Shown here piece after piece: positions 1 through 9,537 of a stretch of DNA of 64,000 nucleotides. The stretch is from Prevotella sp. GTDB lineage: Bacteria > Bacteroidota > Bacteroidia > Bacteroidales > Dysgonomonadaceae. The position numbers and the translations under genes are program-made. How positions within the stretch are numbered: the stretch's first letter is position 1; the number at the start of each line of letters is the position of its first letter. The stretch lies in contig JAITVV010000092.1 of the NCBI GenBank assembly GCA_031285625.1, forward strand, positions 62,001-126,000, read 5' to 3'. The notes below the pieces were generated by a model. It saw nothing but the letters and a program-made list of their open reading frames with translations. It was not told the DNA's origin and ran no database searches.

Positions 1-1992
1 AGTTATAGGAGTTGTAAAAGTCAGATTTCTGAATTTACCTCTGTTCAACATGAAATCGTAGAACAAACGGGTAAGGAATACTGCTGTAATAAATGAAGCA
101 ACGATACCAATAATCAATGTGGTAGCAAAACCTTGTATAGCTCCGGTACCAAATATAATTAATATAGCCGCAGTAATTACAGAAGTTAAGTTGGCATCAA
201 AGATAGCCGAAAATGCATGCTTATATCCATCCATTATAGCCACTTTAGTATTCTTTCCGGCACGTAATTCCTCTTTTGCACGTTCATAGATCAATACGTT
301 TGCATCGACAGCCATACCCAGTGATAATACCAACCCGGTAATACCTGGTAAAGTCATTACAGCGCCAAATGATGCAAGAATACCCATCGTGAAGAACAGG
401 TTAAGTAATAACGCACCATTTGCAATTAATCCAGGAATCACACCATATGCAAGACACATATATGCCATTACTATAATAAGGGCAAGAACGAATGATATCA
501 TACCAGCCTGAATAGCTTCTTCTCCCAAAGAAGGCCCAACAATATCTTCCTGAACGATACTTACACCGGCTTTCATTTTACCTGACTTCAAGACATTTTC
601 CAAGTCTTTTGCATCATCTACAGTAAATCGCCCTGTAATTTGAGAACGTCCCCCTTCAATTTTATTTTGCACATTCGGAGCAGAGTAAACAGATCCGTCA
701 AGGACAATTGCAATGCTCTTACCTATTTCAGATTGTGTAATTGTAGCCCAACGCTGAGTTCCAGTAGAGTTCATTTGCATATCCACTTCCCATGCAGCAC
801 TATGTTGTGACTGATCAGCTTTAGCTGAAACAACAACTTCTCCATCCAATGCTGCACCCTTCTTCAATCCGTCACCACGAAGAGAATATAGAGCAAACAA
901 TGTTTCTCTTGGATCTTCAGCTTTAAAGCCCCAAGCAAATTTCAGATCGTTTGGATATAGATCCCTATATTTATATAAAATAGTATTTATTGCAGCTGTA
1001 TCATTCTTATTTACAAATCCGACTATAGATCCGCCAACAAATGTGTTAAATAAATCCCTGAAAGATTTATTAAAGCCTAACTTAGCCGGCACACTCGCTT
1101 TTAAAGAATCAACAACAGGAGTTCCTAAAGAATCGGCAGCAACAGTTGCAGAATTACCAACAGCAGCTAAAGCTTCTTTAGAGCGTTGATCTAAAGCCTC
1201 AATATAGCCTTGTATTTCCTGTAGGTTATAGGTTTTCCAAAATTCAAGATTTGCACTACCTTGTAATAGCTTTTTCACACGCTCAGGTTCTTTAATACCC
1301 GGCAATTCTATCATAATACGTTCTGCACGGTCTAACTTTTGAATATTTGGAGCAACAACCCCAAAACGGTCGATACGTGTACGAAGTACGTTGAACGAAT
1401 TATCAGCTATACTTTGTAATTCTGTTCTAAGAACACCTACTACTTTATTATCATCATCTGTTGGAGTAATCTGATCTCTCAATTTAGTTGTAAAAATAGG
1501 TGCCAGTTTATTATTCCCGTTATTAGCTTTGAACTTATCAACAAATATAGTGATATAGTCACGGTTACTACCTTTCCGGTTTTCATCCGAAGCTTGATTT
1601 AGAGCTGTAATAAATGCGTCATTATCTTCATCACCAAGTGAACGAAGTACAGCAGCAGCATCTACTTCCACGATAACACTCATACCACCTTTCAGGTCAA
1701 GTCCCAGTCCTATTTCTTTTTCGCGACATTCCTTAAGGGTATATCCTATACTGTCGTTTCTGATAGGCCAAACTTTCTCTGTAGACATTGAGTCCAGATA
1801 GCGATTGTATTCTTGATTGTACAACTCTTCGTACAATTGTTGATTGTCTTTTGCATGCTCCGAAGCATATGCAGTTGCAAATTTTTCTGCTTTACTTTCA
1901 TAACTTTTGGTTACAAATGTAAAAGACAAGTAAAATAAGCATACTACTGTAAGGAGTATGGCAAATGTCATTACAAAGCCTTTGTTTTGCAT
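1..1992 (-). CDS. secDF: Protein translocase subunit SecDF (fused, 3' end outside the window)
   Basis: Membrane component of the Sec translocon that uses the proton gradient to help pull secreted proteins across the inner membrane. The first 664 residues are visible, starting MQNKGFVMTFAILL with an N-terminal membrane helix. A long periplasmic part follows, containing the SecD motif GLDLKGGMSV, then the membrane block with GLVLSLGMAVDANVLIYER, diagnostic of SecD. The frame is still open at base 1, after the SecD membrane block (ending FFYDFMLNRGKFRNLTF). That fits the SecD-SecF fusion usual in Bacteroidales, but the SecF half cannot be seen here. The periplasmic region carries a long insertion relative to E. 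coli SecD, which is common in this phylum. Confidence 0.95.
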   Translation of the reverse strand, partial: MQNKGFVMTFAILLTVVCLFYLSFTFVTKSYESKAEKFATAYASEHAKDNQQLYEELYNQEYNRYLDSMSTEKVWPIRNDSIGYTLKECREKEIGLGLDLKGGMSVIVEVDAAAVLRSLGDEDNDAFITALNQASDENRKGSNRDYITIFVDKFKANNGNNKLAPIFTTKLRDQITPTDDDNKVVGVLRTELQSIADNSFNVLRTRIDRFGVVAPNIQKLDRAERIMIELPGIKEPERVKKLLQGSANLEFWKTYNLQEIQGYIEALDQRSKEALAAVGNSATVAADSLGTPVVDSLKASVPAKLGFNKSFRDLFNTFVGGSIVGFVNKNDTAAINTILYKYRDLYPNDLKFAWGFKAEDPRETLFALYSLRGDGLKKGAALDGEVVVSAKADQSQHSAAWEVDMQMNSTGTQRWATITQSEIGKSIAIVLDGSVYSAPNVQNKIEGGRSQITGRFTVDDAKDLENVLKSGKMKAGVSIVQEDIVGPSLGEEAIQAGMISFVLALIIVMAYMCLAYGVIPGLIANGALLLNLFFTMGILASFGAVMTLPGITGLVLSLGMAVDANVLIYERAKEELRAGKNTKVAIMDGYKHAFSAIFDANLTSVITAAILIIFGTGAIQGFATTLIIGIVASFITAVFLTRLFYDFMLNRGKFRNLTFTTPIT

Positions 1993-2124
1993 TTTGGATT
2001 TTACTTTTTGTTATTTAAATATATTATTTCTATTTCGTTCAAAACTAATAAAATACACACATACCTTAATTCCCCGTTTATAAAAATGAGGCTTAATCAA
2101 GGCATATGCACACTTTTAGGCGTG

Positions 2125-2132
2125 CAAATATA
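2125..2132 (-). promoter_or_regulatory. Putative -7 promoter box of secDF
   Basis: On the minus strand this reads TATATTTG, matching the Bacteroidota -7 consensus TAnnTTTG, about 130 bases upstream of the secDF start. A TTTG lies upstream, but the spacing is short (about 15), so the -33 element is uncertain. Confidence 0.45.
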
Positions 2133-2227
2133 ATCTTTTATTCTTTACAAATCATAATAAATATAAAGAAAATGAACTAATTTATAAATTCACAAACGAG
2201 CTAATTAAGAGGATATATTAACTACAA

Positions 2228-3877
2228 TTATTCCTGCTTCCTAATCTCTGCTCTCTTTATTTTTCCACTTATTGTTTTTGGCAGTTCATCTACAAATTCA
2301 ATGATACGCGGATATTTATATGGAGCTGTCACTTTTTTTACATGATCCTGTATTTCATGTTTAAGGTGATCGTTTGCTTTATCCTTATAGTCCTGGGCCA
2401 AAACGATAGTAGCTTTCACTACCTGCCCCCTTATCTCGTCGGGAACACCTGTTATGGCACATTCCACAACAGCAGGATGTGTCATTAAGGCACTCTCTAC
2501 CTCAAATGGCCCTATACGATAACCGGAGCTCTTGATTACATCATCCATACGCCCTACAAACCAGTAATAACCATCTTCGTCACGCCAGGCCATATCACCT
2601 GTATGATATACATTATTATAGTAAACCTGTTTGGTAAGAGCTTCATCGCGATAATATTCCATAAACAACCCTAAAGGTCTCCATCTATCAGTTTTGATAA
2701 CAACTTCTCCAACCTCTCCGTCTTCTACTGAACGTCCATCCGCCGCAATAAGGTCCATATCATATGCCGGATTAGGCACACCCATCGATCCCGGTTTAGG
2801 CTCCAGCCAAGGAAAAGTTATAATAGTAGGTGTAGTCTCTGTTTGACCAAACGCCTCCATCATCTTAATACCTGTTCCTTTATAGAAAGCATCAAACACA
2901 GATGGATTTAGTGCTTCCCCTGCTGTAGTTGCATACTTTAATGATGATAGATCATATTGGGCTAAATCCTCGCGTATCATAAAACGGAATACCGTAGGAG
3001 GTGCACAAAAAGATGTCACTTTATATTCCTGAATAAGATGTAGCATGGCTTGTGGAGTAAATTTCTCGTGATCATAGACCATCACGGCAGCACCTACAAT
3101 CCATTGTCCGTATAGCTTTCCCCACACAGCCTTGGCCCAGCCGGTATCGGCAACTGTAAGATGCAAACTCTCTTCATTCAGGTTATGCCAATACTTTGCA
3201 GTAACAATATGTCCCAAAGGATATACAAAGTTATGAATTACCATTTTGGGCTCACCGGTTGTACCTGAGGTAAAATATAATATAGAAATATCATCATTCG
3301 TATTTACACTTTCCGGTCTCACAAAAGGCTTCGCTTTTTCTAGCCCTTTATGAAAATCATCCCATCCTGATGGTATATTATCGCCACATGCAATCAGATG
3401 CTTTATTGTAGGTGATTCTGACATTGCATCGTTTATATGATTGATTACAATTTCATCATTTACACTGATGATTGCTTTTATATCTGCCGCATTGTTACGA
3501 TAAACAATGTCCTTTTTTGTCAGTAAGTGTGTCGCGGGAATGGCAACAGCACCTATTTTATGTAATCCGATAACTGCAAACCAGAATTCATAGCGGCGTT
3601 TCATGATCAACATTACCATATCTCCTTTTCCTATTCCAAGGGAAAGGAAATAGGATGCAGCCCTGTCACTTTGTTCTTTTATATCTGCAAATGTAAAATC
3701 AATATGTTCACCCTGATCATTAGCCCAACAGATTGCTCTTTTGTCAGGATTTGTTTTTGCCCATCCATCTACAACATCATATCCAAAATTAAAATTCTCC
3801 GGAATCTGTACATGATAATTATCGGCAAAATCTTTGGTTGAAGTAAAATGTGTTTGTTTTAAAAATCTTTCTAACAT
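2228..3877 (-). CDS. AMP-forming acyl-CoA synthetase (acetyl/medium-chain type)
   Basis: Adenylate-forming enzyme that activates a carboxylic acid to its CoA thioester via an acyl-AMP. At 549 residues it is the usual size for the acetyl-/medium-chain acyl-CoA synthetase branch. The phosphate-binding motif YFTSGTTGEPK is near residues 200-211, followed by the adenylation motif EAFGQTETTP, the hinge region YHTGDMAWRDEDGYYWFVGR, and the C-terminal catalytic lysine context PKTISGKIKR. It has no signal peptide and is cytosolic. The gene lies just downstream of an XRE-cupin regulator (46 bases apart, same strand), a pairing consistent with local control. The chain-length preference of the substrate cannot be read from the sequence. 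Confidence 0.9.
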   Translation of the reverse strand: MLERFLKQTHFTSTKDFADNYHVQIPENFNFGYDVVDGWAKTNPDKRAICWANDQGEHIDFTFADIKEQSDRAASYFLSLGIGKGDMVMLIMKRRYEFWFAVIGLHKIGAVAIPATHLLTKKDIVYRNNAADIKAIISVNDEIVINHINDAMSESPTIKHLIACGDNIPSGWDDFHKGLEKAKPFVRPESVNTNDDISILYFTSGTTGEPKMVIHNFVYPLGHIVTAKYWHNLNEESLHLTVADTGWAKAVWGKLYGQWIVGAAVMVYDHEKFTPQAMLHLIQEYKVTSFCAPPTVFRFMIREDLAQYDLSSLKYATTAGEALNPSVFDAFYKGTGIKMMEAFGQTETTPTIITFPWLEPKPGSMGVPNPAYDMDLIAADGRSVEDGEVGEVVIKTDRWRPLGLFMEYYRDEALTKQVYYNNVYHTGDMAWRDEDGYYWFVGRMDDVIKSSGYRIGPFEVESALMTHPAVVECAITGVPDEIRGQVVKATIVLAQDYKDKANDHLKHEIQDHVKKVTAPYKYPRIIEFVDELPKTISGKIKRAEIRKQE

Positions 3878-3923
3878 TACATATAGGAATTAGACGATTA
3901 GCTAATATGAAAATAATTAAAGC

Positions 3924-4484
3924 TTATAAAACAACTGCTATAAACTTTACTTTTTTGCCATCTAAGGCTTTCATACCATGAGGCAGGCCTGAATCGAAGT
4001 AGATACTATCCCCTTCTTCCAAAATCAAGTCTTTTCCATTTATCTGGAGCAACATGCGACCTTCCAACACAAGATTAAATTCCTGACCAGAATGTCTGCT
4101 ATGATGGATTTCCACATCATCCCCTTTAGGCTCTACTGTAACTTCAAATACATCGGCCTTGCGATTATTGAAACCTCCGGCTAAAGTCTGATAACTGTAA
4201 TCAGCTACACGGTTTACAGCCATCCCTTTTCCTTTACGTGTTAGAAAATAGCTGCTCATACGTGGTTCTCCATCAAACATAAGAACCGAAACATCAATAT
4301 TATGTTTTGATGCAATTCCTTTCAGCAGGCTTATAGTTAAATCTCTTTCCCCGGCTTCGTACCTAATATACTCATCTACCGGAATATCACAAGATGTGGA
4401 GAATTCTTCCACAGTCATATCCAGAGCCTCACGCAAGCCCTTCAGACGTTGACCTATTTGTTTCATATCTTCGTTCATATCCAT
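3924..4484 (-). CDS. XRE-family regulator with C-terminal cupin domain
   Basis: 186 residues. Residues about 10-65 form a lambda-repressor-like helix-turn-helix (QIGQRLKGLREALDMTVEEFSTSC...). Residues about 110-183 form a small cupin beta-barrel with the motif HHSRHSGQEFNLVLEGRM and a second motif around GLPHGMKAL. Cupins of this class bind a small effector, so a ligand-responsive DNA-binding protein is likely. It sits between the pseudouridine synthase (10-base gap) and the acyl-CoA synthetase, all on the minus strand, and may control the synthetase. A second ATG two codons downstream could also be the start. Confidence 0.88.
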   Translation of the reverse strand: MDMNEDMKQIGQRLKGLREALDMTVEEFSTSCDIPVDEYIRYEAGERDLTISLLKGIASKHNIDVSVLMFDGEPRMSSYFLTRKGKGMAVNRVADYSYQTLAGGFNNRKADVFEVTVEPKGDDVEIHHSRHSGQEFNLVLEGRMLLQINGKDLILEEGDSIYFDSGLPHGMKALDGKKVKFIAVVL

Positions 4485-4494
4485 CGGAATTATA

Positions 4495-5412
4495 TTATGA
4501 ATCTTTCTTCTTAGAAATATCAGTAAGCAACATCTGCATATTTTTTGGCACAGAACTCTTAAACTCTAACAGTTCGCCTGTTGCCGGATGCTTCAACGTC
4601 AGTTCGCCTGCATGGAGAGCTATCCGCTTTATAGGATTATTAGATGCTCCATATTTTTTATCACCTACTACCGAGTGTCCTATTTGTTGCATATGAACAC
4701 GAATCTGATTCTTACGCCTGGTTTCGAGATTAAAACTTAACAAAGAATAGCGGCCTATCGATTTTATTGTTTTATAGTGTGTTATGGACTTCAAACCTCC
4801 ATTATCTGTAGGAGATGACATCATTACAAAATTTTTATTCTCTGTCAACCATGAAGTTACTGTTCCATTTGATGGATTCGGGCGACCGTCTACTACTGCT
4901 ACATATGCATAATTAATTACTATAGCATCCCAGTTTTTCTGGAATATCTCTTGTAATTCCGGGTTTCTTGCAAAAATCATAAGTCCGGAAACTTCCCTGT
5001 CGAGCCGGTGCAGAACAAAAACCCGTCCGTTCTTATCTTTCTTTTTCACATATTCATTCAAAGCTTTAAAAACTGTGCGCGATTTTTCTTTATCTGTAGA
5101 TACAGACAGGAAACCGGCTTCCTTATCTACAACAATTATATCATCATCTTCAAACAGTATTTTTGCACCTTTCAGCTTCTTTTCTTTACGAGACTGGTCG
5201 AACTTCATCACCGAAACTTTATCTCCGGCTTTTAACTCAAAATCAAACTGGGTAACAAGCTTCCCATTCACCTTAATTTGCTTATGGGCAAGAAGTGACT
5301 TTACTGCATTACGGCTTTTACGCACCTGTTTCTCGATAAGAAAATCAAGTAGCTGAGCTTGCTGAATTACCTTGATTTCCTGAAGCGACTTATCCTTAGG
5401 ATTATTTCTCAT
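4495..5412 (-). CDS. RluA-family 23S rRNA pseudouridine synthase with S4 domain
   Basis: Isomerises specific uridines in structured RNA, probably 23S rRNA, to pseudouridine. An N-terminal S4 RNA-binding domain (about residues 18-75, LLDFLIEKQVRKSRNAVKSL...) is followed by the RluA catalytic domain with HRLDREVSGLMIFAR; the aspartate of HRLD is the catalytic residue of this family. A later motif, RKNQIRVHMQQIGHSVVGDKKYG, is also typical. At 305 residues it is full length. A second RluA-type protein without an S4 domain lies at 33845-34522. The exact target uridine cannot be assigned by eye. Confidence 0.9.
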   Translation of the reverse strand: MRNNPKDKSLQEIKVIQQAQLLDFLIEKQVRKSRNAVKSLLAHKQIKVNGKLVTQFDFELKAGDKVSVMKFDQSRKEKKLKGAKILFEDDDIIVVDKEAGFLSVSTDKEKSRTVFKALNEYVKKKDKNGRVFVLHRLDREVSGLMIFARNPELQEIFQKNWDAIVINYAYVAVVDGRPNPSNGTVTSWLTENKNFVMMSSPTDNGGLKSITHYKTIKSIGRYSLLSFNLETRRKNQIRVHMQQIGHSVVGDKKYGASNNPIKRIALHAGELTLKHPATGELLEFKSSVPKNMQMLLTDISKKKDS

Positions 5413-5586
5413 TTAGTTTTATGTATGAATAGAAAACAAAGGTAAGTGTTTTTCTTTTATACAAAGAACTGAATTTACATTTTTACACCTCGCATATAAT
5501 ATATTCAAATTCTCTACAGATTTGCTACAGAATCGCACTTTATGTTTGCATTAGAAACAAGAACATGTTTTACAAAATATACAATT

Positions 5587-5901
5587 ATGAAAAAACTACT
5601 ATTTTTGGCTCTTTTGTCTATAACTATTAGTACAATCAGCGCAGAAAACAATACTATAGCAAAGGTTGAATGGAGTTACGGTTATCCATACAAAGGATAT
5701 AAAGGTAATATTGCACCCGAAAAACTACCAAAATCCATTCAAAAATATCTGAATGAAAATTATCCGGATCACTCTGTAATAGTATCTAAAAGAAAAGGAA
5801 ACGGTAATTATTTTGTAAAGATCAGATTTGGAGGAAACCAGTACAGATCATATTACAGAAGTTTGGTATTTGACAGTGAAGGTTCGGTAATAAAAGGCTA
5901 A
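5587..5901 (+). CDS. Small secreted PepSY-like protein
   Basis: An upstream in-frame ATG at 5542 exists, but the start at 5587 (MKKLLFLALLSITISTISA) gives a clean signal peptide with cleavage after ISA, so it is preferred. The mature part, about 85 residues, has the pattern LPKSIQKYLNENYPDHSVIVSKR followed by short basic beta-strands ending in VFDSEGSVIKG. This resembles the PepSY-like/beta-lactamase-inhibitor-like small periplasmic proteins common in Bacteroidales. Function unknown. Monocistronic, followed by a hairpin at 5933. Confidence 0.7.
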   Translation: MKKLLFLALLSITISTISAENNTIAKVEWSYGYPYKGYKGNIAPEKLPKSIQKYLNENYPDHSVIVSKRKGNGNYFVKIRFGGNQYRSYYRSLVFDSEGSVIKG

Positions 5902-5932
5902 ACACACCTTCACAAACTACACAATAATAGAG

Positions 5933-5957
5933 ATGTCCGCGTTGATAATGCGGACAT
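5933..5957 (+). terminator. Possible hairpin terminator
   Basis: Perfect 8-bp stem (ATGTCCGC / GCGGACAT) with a 9-base loop, 31 bases after the stop of the small secreted protein. The T-run that follows is interrupted (TTCGCTTTA), so termination is only plausible. Confidence 0.4.
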
Positions 5958-6009
5958 TTCGCTTTATTAGCCCTATCTAATCAAAGCATTACCGAATTAA
6001 CATTTATAT

Positions 6010-6042
6010 TTTGTCTTTCACTGTATTTTATTCTTACCTTTG
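6010..6042 (+). promoter_or_regulatory. Promoter of the cobalamin uptake operon
   Basis: TTTG at 6010-6013 and TACCTTTG at 6035-6042 fit the Bacteroidota -33/-7 promoter (spacer 21, near the usual 19-20). Transcription would begin near 6049, just ahead of the riboswitch. Confidence 0.65.
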
Positions 6043-6059
6043 CACCGCTTTGTTTCGCT

Positions 6060-6345
6060 AACAGATTATTCTTAAAGATCTGTACGAATTAAAAGGGAAT
6101 CAGGTGAAAATCCTGAACAGACCCGCTGCTGTAAGCTCTTTTCAGTTAACAGTCATCAGTTAACAATATAGCTGAGAAAGTCTTTGAGTAAGAAAAGCCA
6201 CTGTCACAAACAGTAATCAGGCATCAGTGATCAGGCATCAACCTTTTGTTGATAACTGCTAATTGATAACTGTTAACTGACATAGATGGGAAGGCCGTTC
6301 AAAGACAGAGTAAGTCAGAAGACCTGCAAAGTAGATATTCGGACA
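6060..6345 (+). promoter_or_regulatory. Cobalamin (adenosylcobalamin-type) riboswitch
   Basis: Contains the conserved core in order: GAATCAGGTGAAAATCCTG (6097-6115), then GAACAGACCCGCTGCTGTAAGC, then GCCACTG (6197-6203), GGGAAGG (6288-6294) and the B12-box-like GTCAGAAGACCTGC (6314-6327). In known cases B12 binding represses the downstream uptake genes. The aptamer is unusually long because repeat-like segments sit between GTAAGC and GCCACTG and between GCCACTG and GGGAAGG. They contain complementary arms (6142-6157 and 6265-6280, 15 of 16 matching). It precedes the BtuB-like receptor gene at 6429. Confidence 0.93.
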
Positions 6346-6428
6346 GCTTTCGAGGAATAAGGCTTAAGAAACAGTGTAAAGAATCTCCGTTCTTTTCTTT
6401 GTTCTTATCGAAAGCAATATAATATTGT

Positions 6429-8423
6429 ATGATGAGAACTTTTTTATTCTCCGTTTTATTCTTTTTTGTTATAGGATGTATTCCTTCACAGGCCCAGATA
6501 AATGATAGTATCAATGCTAAGAAACTATCTGAAGTAGAGGTATCTGCACATATCAAGCCATCTGTATCGCGCTCCACTACCCCATTGCAGGTAATAGATA
6601 ATACCGAAATGGAACGTATTGGAATATTATCGGTATCCGATGCGGTAAGACGTTTTTCGGGTGTCACAGTAAAAGATTATGGAGGCATTGGGGGTATGAA
6701 AACTGTTTCTATAAGAGGGATGGGCGCTCAACATACTGCTGTAAGCTACGATGGAGTAACGATGAGTAATGTGCAATCAGGACAAATAGACATCAGTAGG
6801 TTCTCATTAGATAATGTATCTATGGTAACACTCTCCATTGGTCAGTCTGACAATATATTCCAGCCTGCCCGATCATATGCTTCAGCCGGGCTGCTTGAAG
6901 TTACAACTGCAAATCCTCTTTTTTCGAATAAATCATATAATCTGAATGCCCAGATCAAAACAGGCTCATATGGTCTGTTTAATCCCACAATATATTATGC
7001 CCAGCGAATAAATAGCAAATTTTCAATTTCTTTGAACAGTGGCTGGGAAAGAGCTGATGGCAGATATAAATTTACATTCAAAAACGCAACACAAACAGAG
7101 GAACGTAAACGCAGAAACTCAGATGTAGATATCTGGAGAACGGAACTCAATCTCTATGGCAACATGGGAAAGGCCGGGGAATTAAGATTTAAGGTCAATT
7201 ACTATGATTCGGAAAGAGGGTTACCGGGCTCTATCATTTTTTATAAAGACGATAATGATGAAAGGGTTTGGAATAAAGATTTATTTTCCCAACTATTATA
7301 CAAAAACAAATTAAACGAGAAACTGGAAATAAAGGCACAGGCTAAATTTAGCCGCAACTATTACAAATACCTGTCAATAACAAATAATGTAGAGGGAGGC
7401 AAACAAGAAGACAGAATTACGCAGTTTGAATATTATGCTTCAGCAGGTGTTTTATACAGGCCACTGCAATACCTTTCAGTCAGTTTGTTTGAAGATGTTT
7501 TTCAGAATCGCCTGAATAGCAATTTTGCGGATGTGGATAAGCCCAAAAGGTTTTCATCTCTTACTGCATTGGCAGCCCAGTTCAACAACAAGCACTTAAC
7601 TATAACAGGAAGTTTATTAGCGACTTATGTAGACGAAAATGTAAAAGGTGAGGATGCGCCGGATGATAAGAAGAAGATCACTCCATCCTTAAGTATCTCC
7701 TATCTGCCATTCAATGAGACCAATCTTAGAATACGAGCTTCATATAAAAAGATATTCAGGGTGCCAACTTTTGATGATATGTATTATATACGCATGGGTA
7801 ATATCAATCTAAAGCCCGAATATGCTACACAATATAATATAGGATTGACTTGGACAGAAAAAATTTCTGACACATTCGATTTCATCAGCATATCATTGGA
7901 CGGATATAAGAATAAAGTGGATGATAAGATTGTACCATTTCCTACAATGAATATTTTCAAAATGAGAAATTATGGTAATGTGGACATGACCGGATTGGAT
8001 CTTAATACACGTCTCCATGCAGCACTTACTTCTGATATTTCACTCGATGTAACCGGAAACTACAGTTATCAGAAGGTTATCGATGTAACAGACAAGGATA
8101 GTAAAAACTACAAAGATCAAGTACCTTATACTCCGCGCCATTATGGTTCAGGCTCAGTAAGTCTCGAAAATCCGTGGATAAATTTTGCCTATACGGTTAT
8201 CATATCAGGTAAGCGTTATGCGTCAGACCAGAACCTTACCGAAAATGAAATAGAATCATATACAGATCATAGTATCTCTTTTAATAAAGCATTTACTATA
8301 AATAATAATCGTTTACGGTTACAGTTGAATCTGATAAATCTGGCAAATAAGAATTATCAAATCATCGAATATTACCCAATGCCCGGACGATCGTTTACTA
8401 TATCGGCAAATTATAATTTTTAA
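6429..8423 (+). CDS. btuB: BtuB-like TonB-dependent cobalamin receptor
   Basis: Outer-membrane receptor that imports vitamin B12 using TonB energy. 664 residues, with signal peptide MMRTFLFSVLFFFVIGCIPSQA (a second ATG one codon later is equally possible). The plug domain (about residues 45-165: GILSVSDAVRRFSGVTVKDYGG, SIRGMGAQHTAVSYDGV) precedes a 22-strand-type beta barrel ending in the aromatic C-terminal residue F. Placement directly behind a cobalamin riboswitch and upstream of BtuG- and BtuF-like genes supports the substrate. It is the first gene of a three-gene operon. Confidence 0.9.
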   Translation: MMRTFLFSVLFFFVIGCIPSQAQINDSINAKKLSEVEVSAHIKPSVSRSTTPLQVIDNTEMERIGILSVSDAVRRFSGVTVKDYGGIGGMKTVSIRGMGAQHTAVSYDGVTMSNVQSGQIDISRFSLDNVSMVTLSIGQSDNIFQPARSYASAGLLEVTTANPLFSNKSYNLNAQIKTGSYGLFNPTIYYAQRINSKFSISLNSGWERADGRYKFTFKNATQTEERKRRNSDVDIWRTELNLYGNMGKAGELRFKVNYYDSERGLPGSIIFYKDDNDERVWNKDLFSQLLYKNKLNEKLEIKAQAKFSRNYYKYLSITNNVEGGKQEDRITQFEYYASAGVLYRPLQYLSVSLFEDVFQNRLNSNFADVDKPKRFSSLTALAAQFNNKHLTITGSLLATYVDENVKGEDAPDDKKKITPSLSISYLPFNETNLRIRASYKKIFRVPTFDDMYYIRMGNINLKPEYATQYNIGLTWTEKISDTFDFISISLDGYKNKVDDKIVPFPTMNIFKMRNYGNVDMTGLDLNTRLHAALTSDISLDVTGNYSYQKVIDVTDKDSKNYKDQVPYTPRHYGSGSVSLENPWINFAYTVIISGKRYASDQNLTENEIESYTDHSISFNKAFTINNNRLRLQLNLINLANKNYQIIEYYPMPGRSFTISANYNF

Positions 8424-8440
8424 TATAAATATTTATCAAT

Positions 8441-9529
8441 ATGAAAATGAATAAGCTTTTTTACATCTTTCTTTCTATCACATTAGTTCTAGGATTTGCT
8501 TCCTGTAGTGACGATGATGATTACCCTGTTGTCGAACCACCTTTGGTAGGTACAGGAGCATATATCTTAAATAGTGGAAAGAGTGGAGATAATAATACTA
8601 ATATTGCTTATTATGATTATGAAACAGGTAAGGTTACCTATGGTATATTCGAATCTATAAACGATAAGCAACTAGGCGACACCGGACAAGATATTATCAC
8701 GTATGGGGAAAGAACCTATGTGGCTGTATATGGTTCAGCTGTTATTTATGTCTTAGATAAAACAGGTAAAATATTAAGCACGATAGAATCGACAAATGAT
8801 GGTAAAAAGCAACAGCCAAGAAATCTGACCGCATATGATGGCAGGATATATGTAACATATTTTGATGGATACCTGGCAAAAATAAATCCCAGCACTTTGA
8901 AAATTGAAGCTCAGGTAGCCGTTGGCCGTAACCCTGAGTATGTACGCGCATCCAAAGGTAAACTATATGTTGCCAATTCCGGAGGTATGGATTATAATAC
9001 ACCTATAGGATATGATAAAACAGTTTCGGTAGTAGATGTTGCAACCTTTAAGGAAGATAAGAAAATAGATGTAGTCCTTAATCCTGATAAGATGGTAGTA
9101 GATAGTCAGGGAGACATTTATGTAATATCGAATGGTAACTATGGAGATATCCCAAATACCCTGCAACGTATAGATGCTAATACTCAAGAAGTAACTCAGG
9201 TAGGAAATGCAACCTGGATGACAATGTGTAATGATAAATTATATATCATTTATTCTCAGTACGATGCTAACTGGAATCAGACCATAACATATAGTGTATA
9301 CGATGCCATAAATGAGAAAAAAATAAGTGATAATTTTATTACTGACGGAACTGATATAGATAAGCCATATAGTATATCTGCCGATCCTGTAAAAAATTAT
9401 ATTTTCATTGGAACATCCAACTATACGACCAATGGCGATATGTATATATTCAGCACAGATGGGAAACTAGTAAAAAAAATTGACACAAACGGATTAAACC
9501 CTATTGTTGTTTGTGCTACTGTTAAATAA
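8441..9529 (+). CDS. btuG: BtuG-like surface cobalamin-binding propeller lipoprotein
   Basis: 362 residues with a lipoprotein signal ending LGFASC, followed by an acidic DDDD stretch, which in Bacteroidota favours export to the cell surface. The mature part is a repeat protein of YncE/beta-propeller type (GRIYVTYFDGYLAKINPSTLKIEAQVAVG, KLYVANSGG..., GDIYVISNGNYG). Such propeller lipoproteins next to BtuB are known in Bacteroides as BtuG, which binds cobalamin very tightly and caps BtuB. The gene follows the receptor by 17 bases, so co-transcription under the riboswitch is expected. The assignment rests on fold and context. Confidence 0.82.
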   Translation: MKMNKLFYIFLSITLVLGFASCSDDDDYPVVEPPLVGTGAYILNSGKSGDNNTNIAYYDYETGKVTYGIFESINDKQLGDTGQDIITYGERTYVAVYGSAVIYVLDKTGKILSTIESTNDGKKQQPRNLTAYDGRIYVTYFDGYLAKINPSTLKIEAQVAVGRNPEYVRASKGKLYVANSGGMDYNTPIGYDKTVSVVDVATFKEDKKIDVVLNPDKMVVDSQGDIYVISNGNYGDIPNTLQRIDANTQEVTQVGNATWMTMCNDKLYIIYSQYDANWNQTITYSVYDAINEKKISDNFITDGTDIDKPYSISADPVKNYIFIGTSNYTTNGDMYIFSTDGKLVKKIDTNGLNPIVVCATVK

Positions 9530-9537
9530 ATCTGTTA

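Noticed and set aside
4394-4696. 100-codon plus-strand frame across the XRE and pseudouridine synthase genes
   Set aside because: Shadow frame over two well-supported genes on the other strand.
6299-6667. 122-codon open frame on the minus strand over the riboswitch and the btuB start
   Set aside because: It is antisense to the conserved aptamer and to a receptor signal peptide, with no coding character of its own.
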